This document shows, piece by piece, positions 1 to 9,830 of a DNA stretch of 27,831 bases (positions are counted from its first letter, which is position 1; each line of letters begins with the position of its first letter). The notes beneath the pieces were generated by a model, which saw only the letters and a list, made by a program, of their open reading frames with translations, made no database searches and had not been told where the DNA came from. Source of the DNA: Pseudomonadota bacterium. GTDB lineage: Bacteria; Desulfobacterota; Desulfovibrionia; Desulfovibrionales; Desulfovibrionaceae. The position numbers and the translations under genes are program-made. Location: positions 1-27,831 of the forward strand of contig JAEXRD010000093.1 of NCBI GenBank assembly GCA_023438245.1. Reading direction: 5' to 3'.

Positions 1-159
1 GGCGAGCCAGTGCTCGCCCGTGGCCATGCCGATGTAGAAGTAGGGCCAGCGCAGATAGAGGTAGCCGTGCAGCTTGGCCCCGGTGGTGAAGCCCAGGCGG
101 TCCGCCTCGTCGAAGAATTCGCGGGCCGAGGGCTTCAGGAACAGGCGCAGCGGATTCAT
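1..159 (-). CDS. N-terminal part of an unrecognised protein (runs off the left edge)
   Basis: Reading leftward from an ATG at 159-157, the frame stays open to the window edge and gives 53 residues, beginning MNPLRLFLKPSAREFF and continuing through an aromatic-rich stretch (LHGYLYLRWPYFYIG). The start lies 19 nt after the typA stop codon and is preceded by a GAGGGG ribosome-binding site, so it is probably co-transcribed with typA. Codon use is GC3-rich like its neighbours. I do not recognise the family from this fragment and give no function. Only the start is visible; the rest lies upstream of position 1. Confidence 0.6.
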   Translation of the reverse strand, partial: MNPLRLFLKPSAREFFDEADRLGFTTGAKLHGYLYLRWPYFYIGMATGEHWLA

Positions 160-178
160 GCGGACCCCTCGGGTATGC

Positions 179-2026
<1,848 letters not shown>

Positions 2027-2138
2027 GCGGTGCGGGTCCTTGGCGTTCGGGTTCGAGAAAAATGGGGGCGGGGGCAGGATACTGGGGCCGTGTGGCCGGG
2101 AGGTGGCGGCCAGGTGAAAGGGCCGCCTGTTTTAACGG

Positions 2139-2162
2139 AAAACCCCGCCCCCCGGGGGCGGG
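2139..2162 (-). terminator. Candidate Rho-independent terminator after the RRM gene
   Basis: Read on the minus strand, a GC-only inverted repeat (CCCGCC, short loop, GGCGGG) is followed by GTTTT. It lies about 50 nt downstream of the RRM gene stop codon and about 110 nt before the typA start, so it would separate the two. The U-run is short, so termination may be partial. Confidence 0.5.
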
Positions 2163-2210
2163 ACGGGGCGATTGTGAGCCGGTATGTCTGGGGCCGGCTG
2201 TCCGCTAGGG

Positions 2211-2474
2211 CTAGTAGCGGGGGCGGGGCTGACGCTCCTGGGCCTCGTTGATGCGCAGGGCGCGGCCGTTCATCTCCTTGCCGTTGAGGGCGTCCACGGC
2301 CTGCTTGGCGGCGGCGTCGTCCATCTCCACGAAGCCGAAGCCGCGGAAGCGGCCGGTCTCGCGGTCCATGATGAACTTCACGGAAAAGACTTCGCCGTAC
2401 TGGCTGAACATGTTGTGCAGGTCGTCTTCGGTGGCGCTGAAGGGGATGTTGCCGACATAAATGGACTTGGGCAT
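2211..2474 (-). CDS. Small RRM-domain RNA-binding protein
   Basis: This 87-residue protein consists almost entirely of one RNA recognition motif. RNP2 is IYVGNI at residues 5-10 and RNP1 is RGFGFVEM near residues 44-51; both carry the aromatic residues that stack on RNA bases. It ends in a short basic tail (QPRPRY). Such single-RRM proteins are common in cyanobacteria and deltaproteobacteria, where several are cold-induced, and they are thought to bind single-stranded RNA. Its RNA targets cannot be read from the sequence. The ATG at 2474 is preceded by AGGAG with a rather long spacing of about 11 nt. It is transcribed divergently from rlpA across a 248-bp gap in which I see no convincing complete promoter. 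Confidence 0.93.
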   Translation of the reverse strand: MPKSIYVGNIPFSATEDDLHNMFSQYGEVFSVKFIMDRETGRFRGFGFVEMDDAAAKQAVDALNGKEMNGRALRINEAQERQPRPRY

Positions 2475-2722
2475 AAAAATCTAAGCTCCTGAAATTGAGA
2501 TAAGATGTTGCGCCGATGGGGGAATTGGGTCAACACTGCCCCGCCCTTACGGCAAAGTGAAGCCCAGCTTTTAGCCTCCTCCCTGGCCGTGTCAAGTGAA
2601 AAACCCCCATCCGGCAAATTTTTCCCTTGGAACCATGCTTGCTCTACCCTGCGTACGCAAATGCGCCGCTCCCGGGCATGCCCGCCCGGCCCCAGCGCAA
2701 CACGAACGCACCGGAGGCCTCC

Positions 2723-3772
2723 ATGAACTTTCGCCCCACCGCAGCCCTTGCCGCCCTGCTGCTCCTGTCCGGCTGCGCCAGCATGCCCTTCTACGGCTCG
2801 CAGTCCATCTCCTCCGAGCCCCCGGCCGGCGACCAGCGCAGGCAGATGAGCGGCGAGAACAGGAACCACCCCCAGGTGACGTTCAAGAAGGGCCCGGGCT
2901 TCGTGGATCCCAAGATCCAGCCCTACTCCGTCATGGGCAAGACCTACTGGCCGGTGCAGTCGGCCATGGGCTTCCGCGAGGAGGGCTTCGCCTCCTGGTA
3001 CGGCATAGATTTCCACGGCAAGAAGACCGCCACCGGCGAGGTCTACGACATGTTCGGCGTTTCCGCCGCGCACAAGACCCTGCCCCTGGGCACCAAGGTG
3101 CGCGTGCACAACCTGGAGAACGGGCGCACCCTGGACCTGGTCATCAACGACCGCGGCCCCTTCGTGGACGGCCGCGTCATCGACCTTTCCTACGCCTCGG
3201 CCCGGCTTCTGGGCATGGCCGACAACGGCCTGGCCCGCGTGCGCGTGGAGGGGCTGGAGGAGAATCCCGCCCTGGCCGGAGCAAGCGCCAAGACCATGCA
3301 GGCCTCCCGGACCGACACCGCCCGCCGCCCCGCCCCGCCCTCCGTGGCCCAGCCCACCTTCGTGGAGAAGAACATCACCGACGAGCCCCTGCACAACGGC
3401 TCGGTGCACGCCTCCGGCAGGCCGGTCAAGGCCGCCCCGGCAAAGAGCGTGCAGTCGCCCAAGAGCGTGCAGACCGTCGCCGCCGTCCAGCCGCAGCCCA
3501 AGCCCGCCGCTTCGCAGGCCGCCGTTTCCCAGGCCGATGGCCGCTACACCGTGCAGGTGGGGGCCTTCAGCCAGGAGGACAACGCCCGCCGCGTGAAGGA
3601 CAAGCTGGTGCAGGCCGGATTCCGGGGCGCGCGCGTCACCCGCTCCGAGCGCGGCGGCAAGGTGCTCAGCGTGGTGCACGCGGGCAACTACGAGCGCAAG
3701 GAGGCCGCCGAGGAGGCCCTGCGCACCGTCAAGCAGGAATTCCCGGCCAGCTTCATCAGCACCGGGGCCTAA
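2723..3772 (+). CDS. rlpA: RlpA-type septal-ring lipoprotein (lytic transglycosylase family) with SPOR domain
   Basis: This 349-residue protein begins with a lipoprotein signal whose lipobox is LSGC (Cys18). The residues after the Cys are Ala-Ser, so outer-membrane sorting is expected. A double-psi beta-barrel (RlpA) domain spans about residues 88-178 and contains the hallmark ASWYG, TATGE, LPLGTKVRV and INDRGPF stretches. A Pro/Ala/Lys/Gln-rich linker leads to a C-terminal SPOR domain (about 273-345, YTVQVGAF), which in characterised proteins binds denuded septal peptidoglycan. RlpA proteins of Pseudomonas cleave such naked glycan strands. I chose the ATG at 2723 because a GGAGG ribosome-binding site precedes it and the signal peptide starts there; an upstream in-frame ATG at 2627 would add 32 residues before the signal. 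The comFB-like gene follows about 100 nt later. Confidence 0.93.
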   Translation: MNFRPTAALAALLLLSGCASMPFYGSQSISSEPPAGDQRRQMSGENRNHPQVTFKKGPGFVDPKIQPYSVMGKTYWPVQSAMGFREEGFASWYGIDFHGKKTATGEVYDMFGVSAAHKTLPLGTKVRVHNLENGRTLDLVINDRGPFVDGRVIDLSYASARLLGMADNGLARVRVEGLEENPALAGASAKTMQASRTDTARRPAPPSVAQPTFVEKNITDEPLHNGSVHASGRPVKAAPAKSVQSPKSVQTVAAVQPQPKPAASQAAVSQADGRYTVQVGAFSQEDNARRVKDKLVQAGFRGARVTRSERGGKVLSVVHAGNYERKEAAEEALRTVKQEFPASFISTGA

Positions 3773-3869
3773 ATCCCGCGCTGGCAGACATTTCCGGGCC
3801 GGGGCTTGCGGGCCTCCGGCCCGTGTTGTATGAAGCGCGAAAGACTGGAAATCCCCCTGGAGGAGCACC

Positions 3870-4172
3870 ATGAGCAAGAAGAGCTACGAGGTGAACGGCG
3901 TTCCCCTGGACCAGATACGCAACCGCAACGAGCTGCGCGTCATCAAGCTCATGCCCATCGTGCTCTCCGAATTCCTGGACTACAAGCCCGACTACCTGGA
4001 CATCCAGGACATCTACGCCCTGACGCTGAACAACCTGGCGCCGCGCTACATCCAGCAGGGCTCCATCGTCATGCGCGAGCCGGTGAAGGACGACGAGATC
4101 ATCCGCGAGCTGCGCGAGGCCATCCGCAAGGTGGAGATGCAGCCCACCAGCCGCGAGAAGGGCTTCGCGTAG
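3870..4172 (+). CDS. ComFB-family protein
   Basis: This 100-residue protein carries the core of the late-competence ComFB family (DIYALTLNNLAPRY at about residues 46-59), followed by a helical C-terminal segment. Many ComFB proteins have a Cys cluster just before this motif; this one has no Cys at all. ComFB-domain proteins in cyanobacteria have been reported as cyclic-di-nucleotide binders, but whether this version binds one cannot be judged here. The start at 3870 is preceded by GGAGGAG. A strong terminator follows. Homology rests on motif recognition, so the family call is likely and the function unknown. Confidence 0.8.
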   Translation: MSKKSYEVNGVPLDQIRNRNELRVIKLMPIVLSEFLDYKPDYLDIQDIYALTLNNLAPRYIQQGSIVMREPVKDDEIIRELREAIRKVEMQPTSREKGFA

Positions 4173-4200
4173 CTCACCCACCCTGCCGCCGCAAAAGGCA

Positions 4201-4237
4201 AGCCCCCGCCGGACTGCTCCAGCGGGGGCTTTGTTTT
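4201..4237 (+). terminator. Rho-independent terminator after the comFB-like gene
   Basis: A perfect 9-bp stem (AGCCCCCGC at 4201-4209 with GCGGGGGCT at 4222-4230) is followed by TTGTTTTT. It lies 29 nt after the stop codon of the comFB-like gene. Confidence 0.9.
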
Positions 4238-4304
4238 TGGGGAACGTTTCCGCGGTCAGGAGGGGCGATTTTCCGGGGACGGATTTTGTTCCCTGGCAAG
4301 GAAG

Positions 4305-4364
4305 GAGCCGGTTTGGAGCCGGGGATAGTACTGTTGCGGTACAGCCCCGGTTCCAAACCGGCTC
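4305..4364 (+). repeat. Long inverted repeat (20-nt arms, 20-nt loop)
   Basis: Arms at 4305-4324 and 4345-4364 are complementary over 20 positions. The single non-Watson-Crick position (G4318 with T4351) would be a G-U pair in a plus-strand RNA but an A-C mismatch in a minus-strand RNA. The loop contains two GTAC tetramers that could pair again. No U-run follows on either strand, so it is not a standard terminator. It lies between the convergent comFB-like gene and cydB, and no gene overlaps it. It could be a REP-like element, an mRNA 3'-end stabiliser or a small RNA. Confidence 0.75.
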
Positions 4365-4405
4365 ATGACGACGCCAGGGGGCAAAAGACGCCCCGGAAAA
4401 CGCCC

Positions 4406-5422
4406 CTAATAGTGCAGGTCAGCCTCGTTCTCGATGGGCTGGGCGAAGGTCTTGTAGACCCAGAACTGGTAGGCGATGACCACGGGCACGAACACCAGGG
4501 CCACGCCCAGCATGATCTTGAGGGTGAGCTGGCTGGAGGAGGCGTTCATGATGGTCAGGCTCCAGGCCGGGTTGAGCGAGCTGGGGATGATGGCCGGGAA
4601 CAGGCCCACCACGCCGAAGAGCGTGGTGCAGGCGATGAACACCGCGCTGCCCGCCCAGGCGTTCAGGGCCTTGCCCGCGCCCAGCATGAAGCGGCAGTAC
4701 AGCAGGCCCGCCACCGCGCCCGCCAGGATCAGGAACAGGTGCGGGTTCTTGAAGTAGTTGCCGAAGAGCTGGGTGGCGCCGTAGGTGTAGGCCAGGAAGG
4801 CCAGCACCAGCACCAGCACCGCGGGCCACAGGCCGCAGGCGGCGCGGGCCGCGCGCTCCTTGAGCTCGCCGGTGGCGCGGATGTTCAGCCACAGCGCGCC
4901 GTGCATGCAGAACATGGCCACGAACAGCACGCCGCCCAAGAGGCCGTAGGGGTTCAGCAGGTCCAGCAGGCCGCCGGTGTTCACGTGGGCCTCGTTGATG
5001 GGCAGGCCCTTAAAGATGTTGGCGAAGGCCACGCCGAGCAGCAGCGCGGGCAGGAAGCTGCCCACCACCTGGCAGGCGTCCCACAGGCTCTTCCAGGTGA
5101 TGCTGTCCACCTTGCTGCGGAACTCGAAGGACACGCCGCGCAGGATGAGCGCGAACAGCAGCATCATGAGCGCGGAGTACAGCCCGCTGAACATGGTGGC
5201 GTAGGCCTGGGGGAAGGCCGCGAAGGTCACGCCGCCGGCGCTGATGAGCCAGACCTCGTTGCCGTCCCAGAAGGGGCCGCCGGCGTTGTAGATGGCGCGT
5301 TTGTCGAATTCGTTCTTGGCCAGGAAGGGCATCAGCGTGCCCATGCCCAGGTCAAATCCGTCCAGCACGAAGTAGCCGGCCCAGAGCACTCCCCACAGCA
5401 GGAACCAGATGGTCTCTAACAT
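4406..5422 (-). CDS. cydB: Cytochrome bd quinol oxidase subunit II
   Basis: This 338-residue polytopic membrane protein is subunit II of cytochrome bd, which reduces O2 to water using quinol electrons. The family signature near the N-terminus is clear (GYFVLDGFDLGMG, then GPFWDGNEVWLI). About eight hydrophobic segments follow, with RGVSFEFR in the first third. The gene starts 58 nt after cydA in the same orientation and has a GGAGG site before the ATG, so the two form an operon. In strict anaerobes of this group the oxidase serves O2 removal and tolerance more than aerobic growth; for this strain that role is inferred. Confidence 0.97.
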   Translation of the reverse strand: MLETIWFLLWGVLWAGYFVLDGFDLGMGTLMPFLAKNEFDKRAIYNAGGPFWDGNEVWLISAGGVTFAAFPQAYATMFSGLYSALMMLLFALILRGVSFEFRSKVDSITWKSLWDACQVVGSFLPALLLGVAFANIFKGLPINEAHVNTGGLLDLLNPYGLLGGVLFVAMFCMHGALWLNIRATGELKERAARAACGLWPAVLVLVLAFLAYTYGATQLFGNYFKNPHLFLILAGAVAGLLYCRFMLGAGKALNAWAGSAVFIACTTLFGVVGLFPAIIPSSLNPAWSLTIMNASSSQLTLKIMLGVALVFVPVVIAYQFWVYKTFAQPIENEADLHY

Positions 5423-5480
5423 CGTCGCCTCCTTGGCGTTGTCGGTGTCGTTGTCGCCTGTCGCGCTTGCGGGAAGCGGG

Positions 5481-6782
5481 CTAGGCGTCCGGGCCGCTGC
5501 GGGCCTTGGTGAACATCAGGTAGGCCCCGGCGGCCCCCAGCAGGGAGTACAAGAGCACCATGGCCACCAGCGAGGCGGCCACCTGTCCGGTGGCGATGGG
5601 CGAGACCGCGTCGGAGGTGCGCATCAGCCCGTACACGATCCAGGGCTGGCGGCCCACCTCGGCCACGGTCCAGCCCACCTGCATGCCCAGGTAGGGCAGC
5701 GGAATGGCCAGGATCAGGGCCTTGAGGTACAGCGGGTAGTTCTCGATCTCCTCACGCTTGAGCCAGCCGAAGAGCATCAGAAGCGGCATGATGGTGCCGA
5801 TGCCGACCATGATGCGGAAGGCCAGGAAGGTGATGCCCACCGGGGGCCGGTCCTCCTTGGGGATGTCCTTCAGGCCCTTGACCTCGGCCGAGGGGTCGTT
5901 GAAGGCCAGCAGGCTCAGCAGGCCGGGCACCGGGAAGGCCTCCACGAGGTTCTTCTCGTTCTTCTCGTCGGGAATCTGCAGCAGGTACATGGGGGCCTTC
6001 TCCATGGTGGTCCAGTGGGACTCCATGGCCGCCAGCTTGGCGGGCTGCAGCTTGGCCACCAGGTTGCCCTGGTAGTGGCCCGCGGCGGCCACCGCGCCGG
6101 AGGCCAGCAGGCCGGTGATGAGCGCCATGTTCATGGAGCGCTTGAAGAAGTCGGTCTCGTTCTTGCGCAGCAGGTGCCAGGCGCTGATGCCGGCCATGAA
6201 GAACGCCGCCACCGCGAAGGCCCCGGAAATCGTGTGGGCGAACTCGCCCCAGGCGTAGGGGTTGGTGATGACCGAGACGAAGTCCACCAGCTCGGCGCGG
6301 CCGTTTCTGATCTCAAACCCGCGCGGGTTCTGCATGAACCCGTTGGCGATGAGGATCCACACCGCCGAGAGGTTGCTGCCGATGCCCACCAGCCAGGCCA
6401 CCAGCGCGTGCGCCTTGGGGGAGAGCTTCTCCCAGCCGAAGTGCCACACGCCGATGAAGGTGGACTCCAGGAAGAAGGCCGCCGTGGCCTCGATGGCCAA
6501 AAGCGACCCGAAAATATCGCCCACGTAGGCGGAGTAGCGCGACCAGTTGGTGCCGAACTGGAACTCCAGCGTGATGCCCGTCACCACCCCAAGGCTGAAG
6601 TTGATGAGGAAGAGCTTTCCCCAGAACTTGGCCATGCGTTTGTACACCTCGTTGCCGGTATACGCGTAGATGGTCTCCATGATCGCGATGAGGATGGAGA
6701 TGCCCAGCGTCAGCGGCACAAACAGGAAGTGAAACATGGTGGCTGCGGCGAACTGCAGCCGCGAGAGCATCAATACGTCCAT
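5481..6782 (-). CDS. cydA: Cytochrome bd quinol oxidase subunit I (short Q-loop type)
   Basis: This 433-residue subunit I carries the haem and quinol sites. Residues matching the E. coli enzyme are visible: His18 (haem b595 ligand), Glu98 and Glu106 in IEATAAFFLES (proton path and haem region), His183 in EFAHTISG and Met325 in FRIMVGIG (the two haem b558 ligands), and the GRQPW quinol-side motif. At 433 residues it is much shorter than the E. coli protein (522) and lacks the long C-terminal half of the Q-loop, as in the short-loop enzymes of Gram-positives and many anaerobes. The ATG at 6782 follows an AGGGGGAG ribosome-binding site; extending the frame upstream adds only non-conserved sequence. 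Its promoter region holds a palindromic operator candidate (6815-6833). Confidence 0.97.
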   Translation of the reverse strand: MDVLMLSRLQFAAATMFHFLFVPLTLGISILIAIMETIYAYTGNEVYKRMAKFWGKLFLINFSLGVVTGITLEFQFGTNWSRYSAYVGDIFGSLLAIEATAAFFLESTFIGVWHFGWEKLSPKAHALVAWLVGIGSNLSAVWILIANGFMQNPRGFEIRNGRAELVDFVSVITNPYAWGEFAHTISGAFAVAAFFMAGISAWHLLRKNETDFFKRSMNMALITGLLASGAVAAAGHYQGNLVAKLQPAKLAAMESHWTTMEKAPMYLLQIPDEKNEKNLVEAFPVPGLLSLLAFNDPSAEVKGLKDIPKEDRPPVGITFLAFRIMVGIGTIMPLLMLFGWLKREEIENYPLYLKALILAIPLPYLGMQVGWTVAEVGRQPWIVYGLMRTSDAVSPIATGQVAASLVAMVLLYSLLGAAGAYLMFTKARSGPDA

Positions 6783-6809
6783 ACGTCTCCCCCTACGGTT
6801 TTTCGAGCC

Positions 6810-6839
6810 ATATAACCAGGAATGATTCCTGGTAATCAA
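6810..6839 (-). promoter_or_regulatory. cydAB promoter with palindromic operator in the spacer
   Basis: On the minus strand a -35-like TTGATT (6839-6834) and a -10-like TTATAT (6815-6810) are separated by 18 bp. A perfect palindrome of 9-bp arms around one base, ACCAGGAAT-N-ATTCCTGGT, occupies 6833-6815, filling the spacer and touching the -10. A protein bound there would block RNA polymerase, which suggests repression of the oxidase genes. I cannot name the regulator: the site is not a clear FNR box or a clear Rex box. Confidence 0.65.
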
Positions 6840-6977
6840 TATGCTCTGAAAACGCAATAGATTCCATGTACCAGAGCACCACATTTTTGCAAGCTTTCCC
6901 GCCCGCTTTTCCGGCAGCCCTTGCGGGGCGGGCCCGGCTTGGGTATGTGGAGAGGCAGAAATTTCTTGGAGGCGGAC

Positions 6978-7427
6978 ATGGGCAAAAGCCAGTGGGACAA
7001 GTGGCGCGGCATGGGCGAGTTCCGCGAGCGCATGGACAGGATGCTGGAGGAGGCCATGCGCGACATGATGAGCGAGAGCGCGGGCGGAACGGGCTTCGTC
7101 TGGGTGCCCCTGGCCGACGTGTTCGAGACGCCCGAGGCGCTGGTGGCCCGCGTGGAGCTGCCCGGCGTGGAGGCTGCGGACCTGGTGGTCGAGGCCGCCG
7201 ACGGCGAACTGGTCATCCGGGGCGAGCGCGCCCAGGACGCCCAGGCCCAGGAGGCCGCCTTCCACCTCATGGAGCGCACCCACGGTCCCTTCGCCCGGCG
7301 CTTTCCGCTCCCGCGCGAGGCCGACGGCGCGGCCATCACCGCCGTGCTGAAGGACGGCGTGCTCACCATCACCGTGCCCAAGCGCGCCCAGCCCCGCACC
7401 GGATGCCTGCGCGTCACCATCGGCTAG
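6978..7427 (+). CDS. Hsp20/alpha-crystallin small heat-shock protein
   Basis: This 149-residue protein is an ATP-independent holdase chaperone. After a charged N-terminal arm rich in Arg, Glu and Met (about residues 1-35), the alpha-crystallin domain begins near VPLADVFETPEALVARVELPG. It ends with DGVLTITVPK, where LTITVPK follows the conserved A-x-x-x-n-GVL pattern (AVLKDGVLTI). The C-terminal tail is short and lacks an obvious I-x-I motif, although VTIG ends the protein. I chose the ATG at 6978 because GGAGG lies six nt upstream; a TTG at 6921 would add 19 residues unlike the family. It is divergent from cydA and upstream of htpX, which has its own promoter. Confidence 0.93.
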   Translation: MGKSQWDKWRGMGEFRERMDRMLEEAMRDMMSESAGGTGFVWVPLADVFETPEALVARVELPGVEAADLVVEAADGELVIRGERAQDAQAQEAAFHLMERTHGPFARRFPLPREADGAAITAVLKDGVLTITVPKRAQPRTGCLRVTIG

Positions 7428-7455
7428 CCCCTCAACGGGAAACCCACGCCAGACC

Positions 7456-7483
7456 TTGACTTCCGGCCCGGGGGACTTAGATT
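7456..7483 (+). promoter_or_regulatory. Sigma-70-like promoter for htpX-degP
   Basis: TTGACT at 7456-7461 and TAGATT at 7478-7483 are separated by 16 bp, about 80 nt before the htpX start and 29 nt after the hsp20 stop. Five of six -35 bases and four of six -10 bases match the consensus. Confidence 0.6.
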
Positions 7484-7565
7484 TCCGGTTCGGACGCGGC
7501 GCCCCCACCCGGGCCTCCCGACGCGACACACGCCCGACATCATCGCCGCGCCAAGGAGACTCCAC

Positions 7566-8423
7566 ATGACAAGCCAGCTGAAAACGCTGCTGCTGCTCTC
7601 GCTGCTCACCGGCCTGCTCCTCCTCATCGGCCAGGCCGCCGGAGGCCGGGCCGGGCTCCTCATCGCCCTGGTGCTGGCCGTGGTCATGAACTTCGTCAGC
7701 TACTGGTACTCGGACAAGATCGTGCTCTCCATGTACCAGGCCCAGGAGGTCTCGCCCTCAGACGCGCCCTGGCTGCACCAGATGGTGGCCGAACTGGCGA
7801 AGAACGCGGGCGTGCCCATGCCGCGCATCTGCGTCATCCCCCAGGACTCGCCCAACGCCTTCGCCACCGGGCGCAACCCGCAGAACGCCGTGGTGGCCGT
7901 GACCCAGGGCATCATGCGCGCGCTCTCGCCCGAGGAGCTGCGCGGCGTGCTGGCCCATGAGATCGCCCACATCGCCAACCGCGACATTCTCATCCAGAGC
8001 GTGGCCGCCGTGCTGGGCGCGGCCATCATGAGCATCGCCAACATGCTCCAGTGGGGCGCGATCTTCGGCATGGGCAGGCGAGACGACGAAGAGGGAGGCG
8101 GCGGAGGCGTGCTCGGGGCCATCGCCCTGGCCATCATCGCGCCCCTGGCGGCCATGCTCATCCAGATGGCCATCTCGCGCTCCCGCGAGTACCTAGCCGA
8201 CGAGACCGGCGCGAAGATCTCCGGCAGGCCGCTGGACCTGGCCAGCGCCCTGGCCCGGCTGGACGGGGCCTCGCGCCAGATTCCCCTGGAGGGCAGCCCC
8301 GTGGCCGAGAACCTGTTCATCGTCAACCCCTTCGCCGGAGCCAGCATGGCCAACCTGTTCAGCACCCACCCGCCCATCGAGGACCGCATCGCCCGGCTGC
8401 GCGAGCTGGCCAGGGGCCGCTAG
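7566..8423 (+). CDS. htpX: Membrane zinc metalloprotease HtpX
   Basis: This 285-residue M48-family protease has two N-terminal membrane segments (about residues 7-23 and 29-48). The zinc site is HEIAH at 131-135 with the third ligand Glu208 in SREYLAD, and hydrophobic segments lie between them (about 143-165 and 182-200). HtpX degrades misfolded inner-membrane proteins alongside FtsH. A five-residue Gly run (about 177-181) sits in the cytoplasmic loop before the last membrane segment. The start at 7566 has AAGGAG about eight nt upstream. The next gene starts one base after the stop codon, so htpX and the DegP-like protease are translationally linked. Confidence 0.96.
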   Translation: MTSQLKTLLLLSLLTGLLLLIGQAAGGRAGLLIALVLAVVMNFVSYWYSDKIVLSMYQAQEVSPSDAPWLHQMVAELAKNAGVPMPRICVIPQDSPNAFATGRNPQNAVVAVTQGIMRALSPEELRGVLAHEIAHIANRDILIQSVAAVLGAAIMSIANMLQWGAIFGMGRRDDEEGGGGGVLGAIALAIIAPLAAMLIQMAISRSREYLADETGAKISGRPLDLASALARLDGASRQIPLEGSPVAENLFIVNPFAGASMANLFSTHPPIEDRIARLRELARGR

Positions 8424-8424
8424 C

Positions 8425-9822
8425 ATGAGGCGCACGCGCTCCGCCGCCACGGTTCTCGCGCTCGCTCTGGCGCTGCTCCCGGCCTCCGGACTTGCCCAGG
8501 CGCGGCGCGCCGTCCCGGCCGCGCAGAATGTCCAGACGCTCCCGGCCACCAATCCGCGCTTCACCCCGGTGGTGCGCGTGGCGCAGGAGGCCGGGCCCGC
8601 CGTGGTCAGCATCGTCACCGCGCGCGAGGTGCCCCAGAGCCCCTTTGCCGGGGCCTCGCCCTTCCAGCGCTTTTTCGACGAGCTGAACCGCCAGCAGGGC
8701 GCGCAGCCCAGGCCGCGCACGGTGCAGAGCCTGGGCTCCGGCGTCATCGTGGACGGCGTGCGGGGGCTGGTGCTCACCAACGCCCACGTCATCGGCGGCG
8801 GTGCGCAGATCCAGGCGCGCCTGCGCGACGGGCGCGAGTTCAAGGCCGCGCTCGTGGGCTCGGACGAGGACATGGACCTGGCCGTGCTGCGGCTGGAGCT
8901 GCCCCAGGGCGGCGCTCCCCTGCCGCAGGCCGCCATGGGCGACTCCTCCACCCTCATGACCGGCGAGCCGGTCATCGCCATCGGCAACCCCTTCGGCCTG
9001 GGCCACACCGTCACCACGGGCATCGTCTCGGCCCTGGACCGCTCCATCACCACCAACCAGGGCAGCGTCACCGGGCTCATCCAGACCGACGCGGCCATCA
9101 ACCCCGGCAACTCCGGCGGCCCCCTGCTCAACATCCTGGGCCAGGTCATCGGCATCAACGCCGCCGTGCACGCCCAGGGCGAGGGTATCGGCCTGGCCAT
9201 TCCCATCAACAAGGCCCGGCGCGTGCTGGAGGAGCTCATCGCCACCGGGCGCGTGGCCCACGTGTGGCTGGGCCTGCTGGGCGAGAACATGGACCAGGCC
9301 CAGGCCGCCTACTGCGGGCTGGCCAAGCCCTGCGGCATGATCGTCACCGACGTGTTCCCCGCAACGCCCGCCGAGGCCGCGGGCATCAAGCCCGGCGACG
9401 CCCTCGTGGCCATCGGCAACACCGAGGTGCGCGACAAGGCCCACTTCCTGGGCCTGCTGCTGGGCGTCTCCAAGGGCGAGATCCTCACCGTGCGGCTGCA
9501 GCGCGGGCGCGAGCCCTTCACCGTGCAGATCAGGCCCCAGGTCATGGACCGCGAGTCCGGCCTGGCGCTCTTGGCCGGGCGCTGGGGCCTCCTGCCCGGC
9601 CAGGAGGCCGCCGGGGGCGTCACGGTCAGCGACGTTCGCCAGAACTCCCCGGCCATGCGGCTCAAGCTCAAGCCCGGCGACGTTATCCTGCAGATCGGCA
9701 ACACGCGCATCACCAAGGCCGACGACCTGGTCACGGCCTTCTTCCGCTACCAGATGCACAACCAGCTCATCCTGAGCGTCATGCGCGCAGGCCAGGTCTA
9801 CAACGTGCGCATGCGCGTGTAG
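8425..9822 (+). CDS. degP: Periplasmic DegP/DegQ-type serine endoprotease
   Basis: This 465-residue HtrA-family protease combines a signal peptide (hydrophobic core about residues 8-20, cleavage likely after GLAQA), a trypsin-like domain and two PDZ domains. The triad is visible: His121 in TNAHVIGG, Asp151 in DMDLAVL and Ser230 in PGNSGGPL. PDZ1 covers about 288-365 and PDZ2 about 390-465. It would degrade or refold misfolded envelope proteins, which fits the three abundant porins encoded further along. The symbol degP is used for the family; DegQ cannot be excluded by eye. The start is one base after the htpX stop, with no separate ribosome-binding site beyond the end of htpX. Its stop lies only eight bases from the convergent uvrC stop, with no terminator between. 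Confidence 0.95.
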   Translation: MRRTRSAATVLALALALLPASGLAQARRAVPAAQNVQTLPATNPRFTPVVRVAQEAGPAVVSIVTAREVPQSPFAGASPFQRFFDELNRQQGAQPRPRTVQSLGSGVIVDGVRGLVLTNAHVIGGGAQIQARLRDGREFKAALVGSDEDMDLAVLRLELPQGGAPLPQAAMGDSSTLMTGEPVIAIGNPFGLGHTVTTGIVSALDRSITTNQGSVTGLIQTDAAINPGNSGGPLLNILGQVIGINAAVHAQGEGIGLAIPINKARRVLEELIATGRVAHVWLGLLGENMDQAQAAYCGLAKPCGMIVTDVFPATPAEAAGIKPGDALVAIGNTEVRDKAHFLGLLLGVSKGEILTVRLQRGREPFTVQIRPQVMDRESGLALLAGRWGLLPGQEAAGGVTVSDVRQNSPAMRLKLKPGDVILQIGNTRITKADDLVTAFFRYQMHNQLILSVMRAGQVYNVRMRV

Positions 9823-9830
9823 CCGCCGCC

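Noticed and set aside
4174..4356. A 60-codon minus-strand frame between cydB and the comFB-like gene
   Set aside because: It is formed by the long hairpin and the terminator, is Pro/Lys/Arg-rich with no credible ribosome-binding site, and overlaps structured non-coding DNA.
6880..6977. A CIRCE or sigma-32 heat-shock promoter before hsp20
   Set aside because: No TTAGCACTC-type repeat and no CTTGAA/CCCCAT pair are visible; only a weak TTGCGG-N17-TATGTG is present (6921-6949), which I do not list as a feature.
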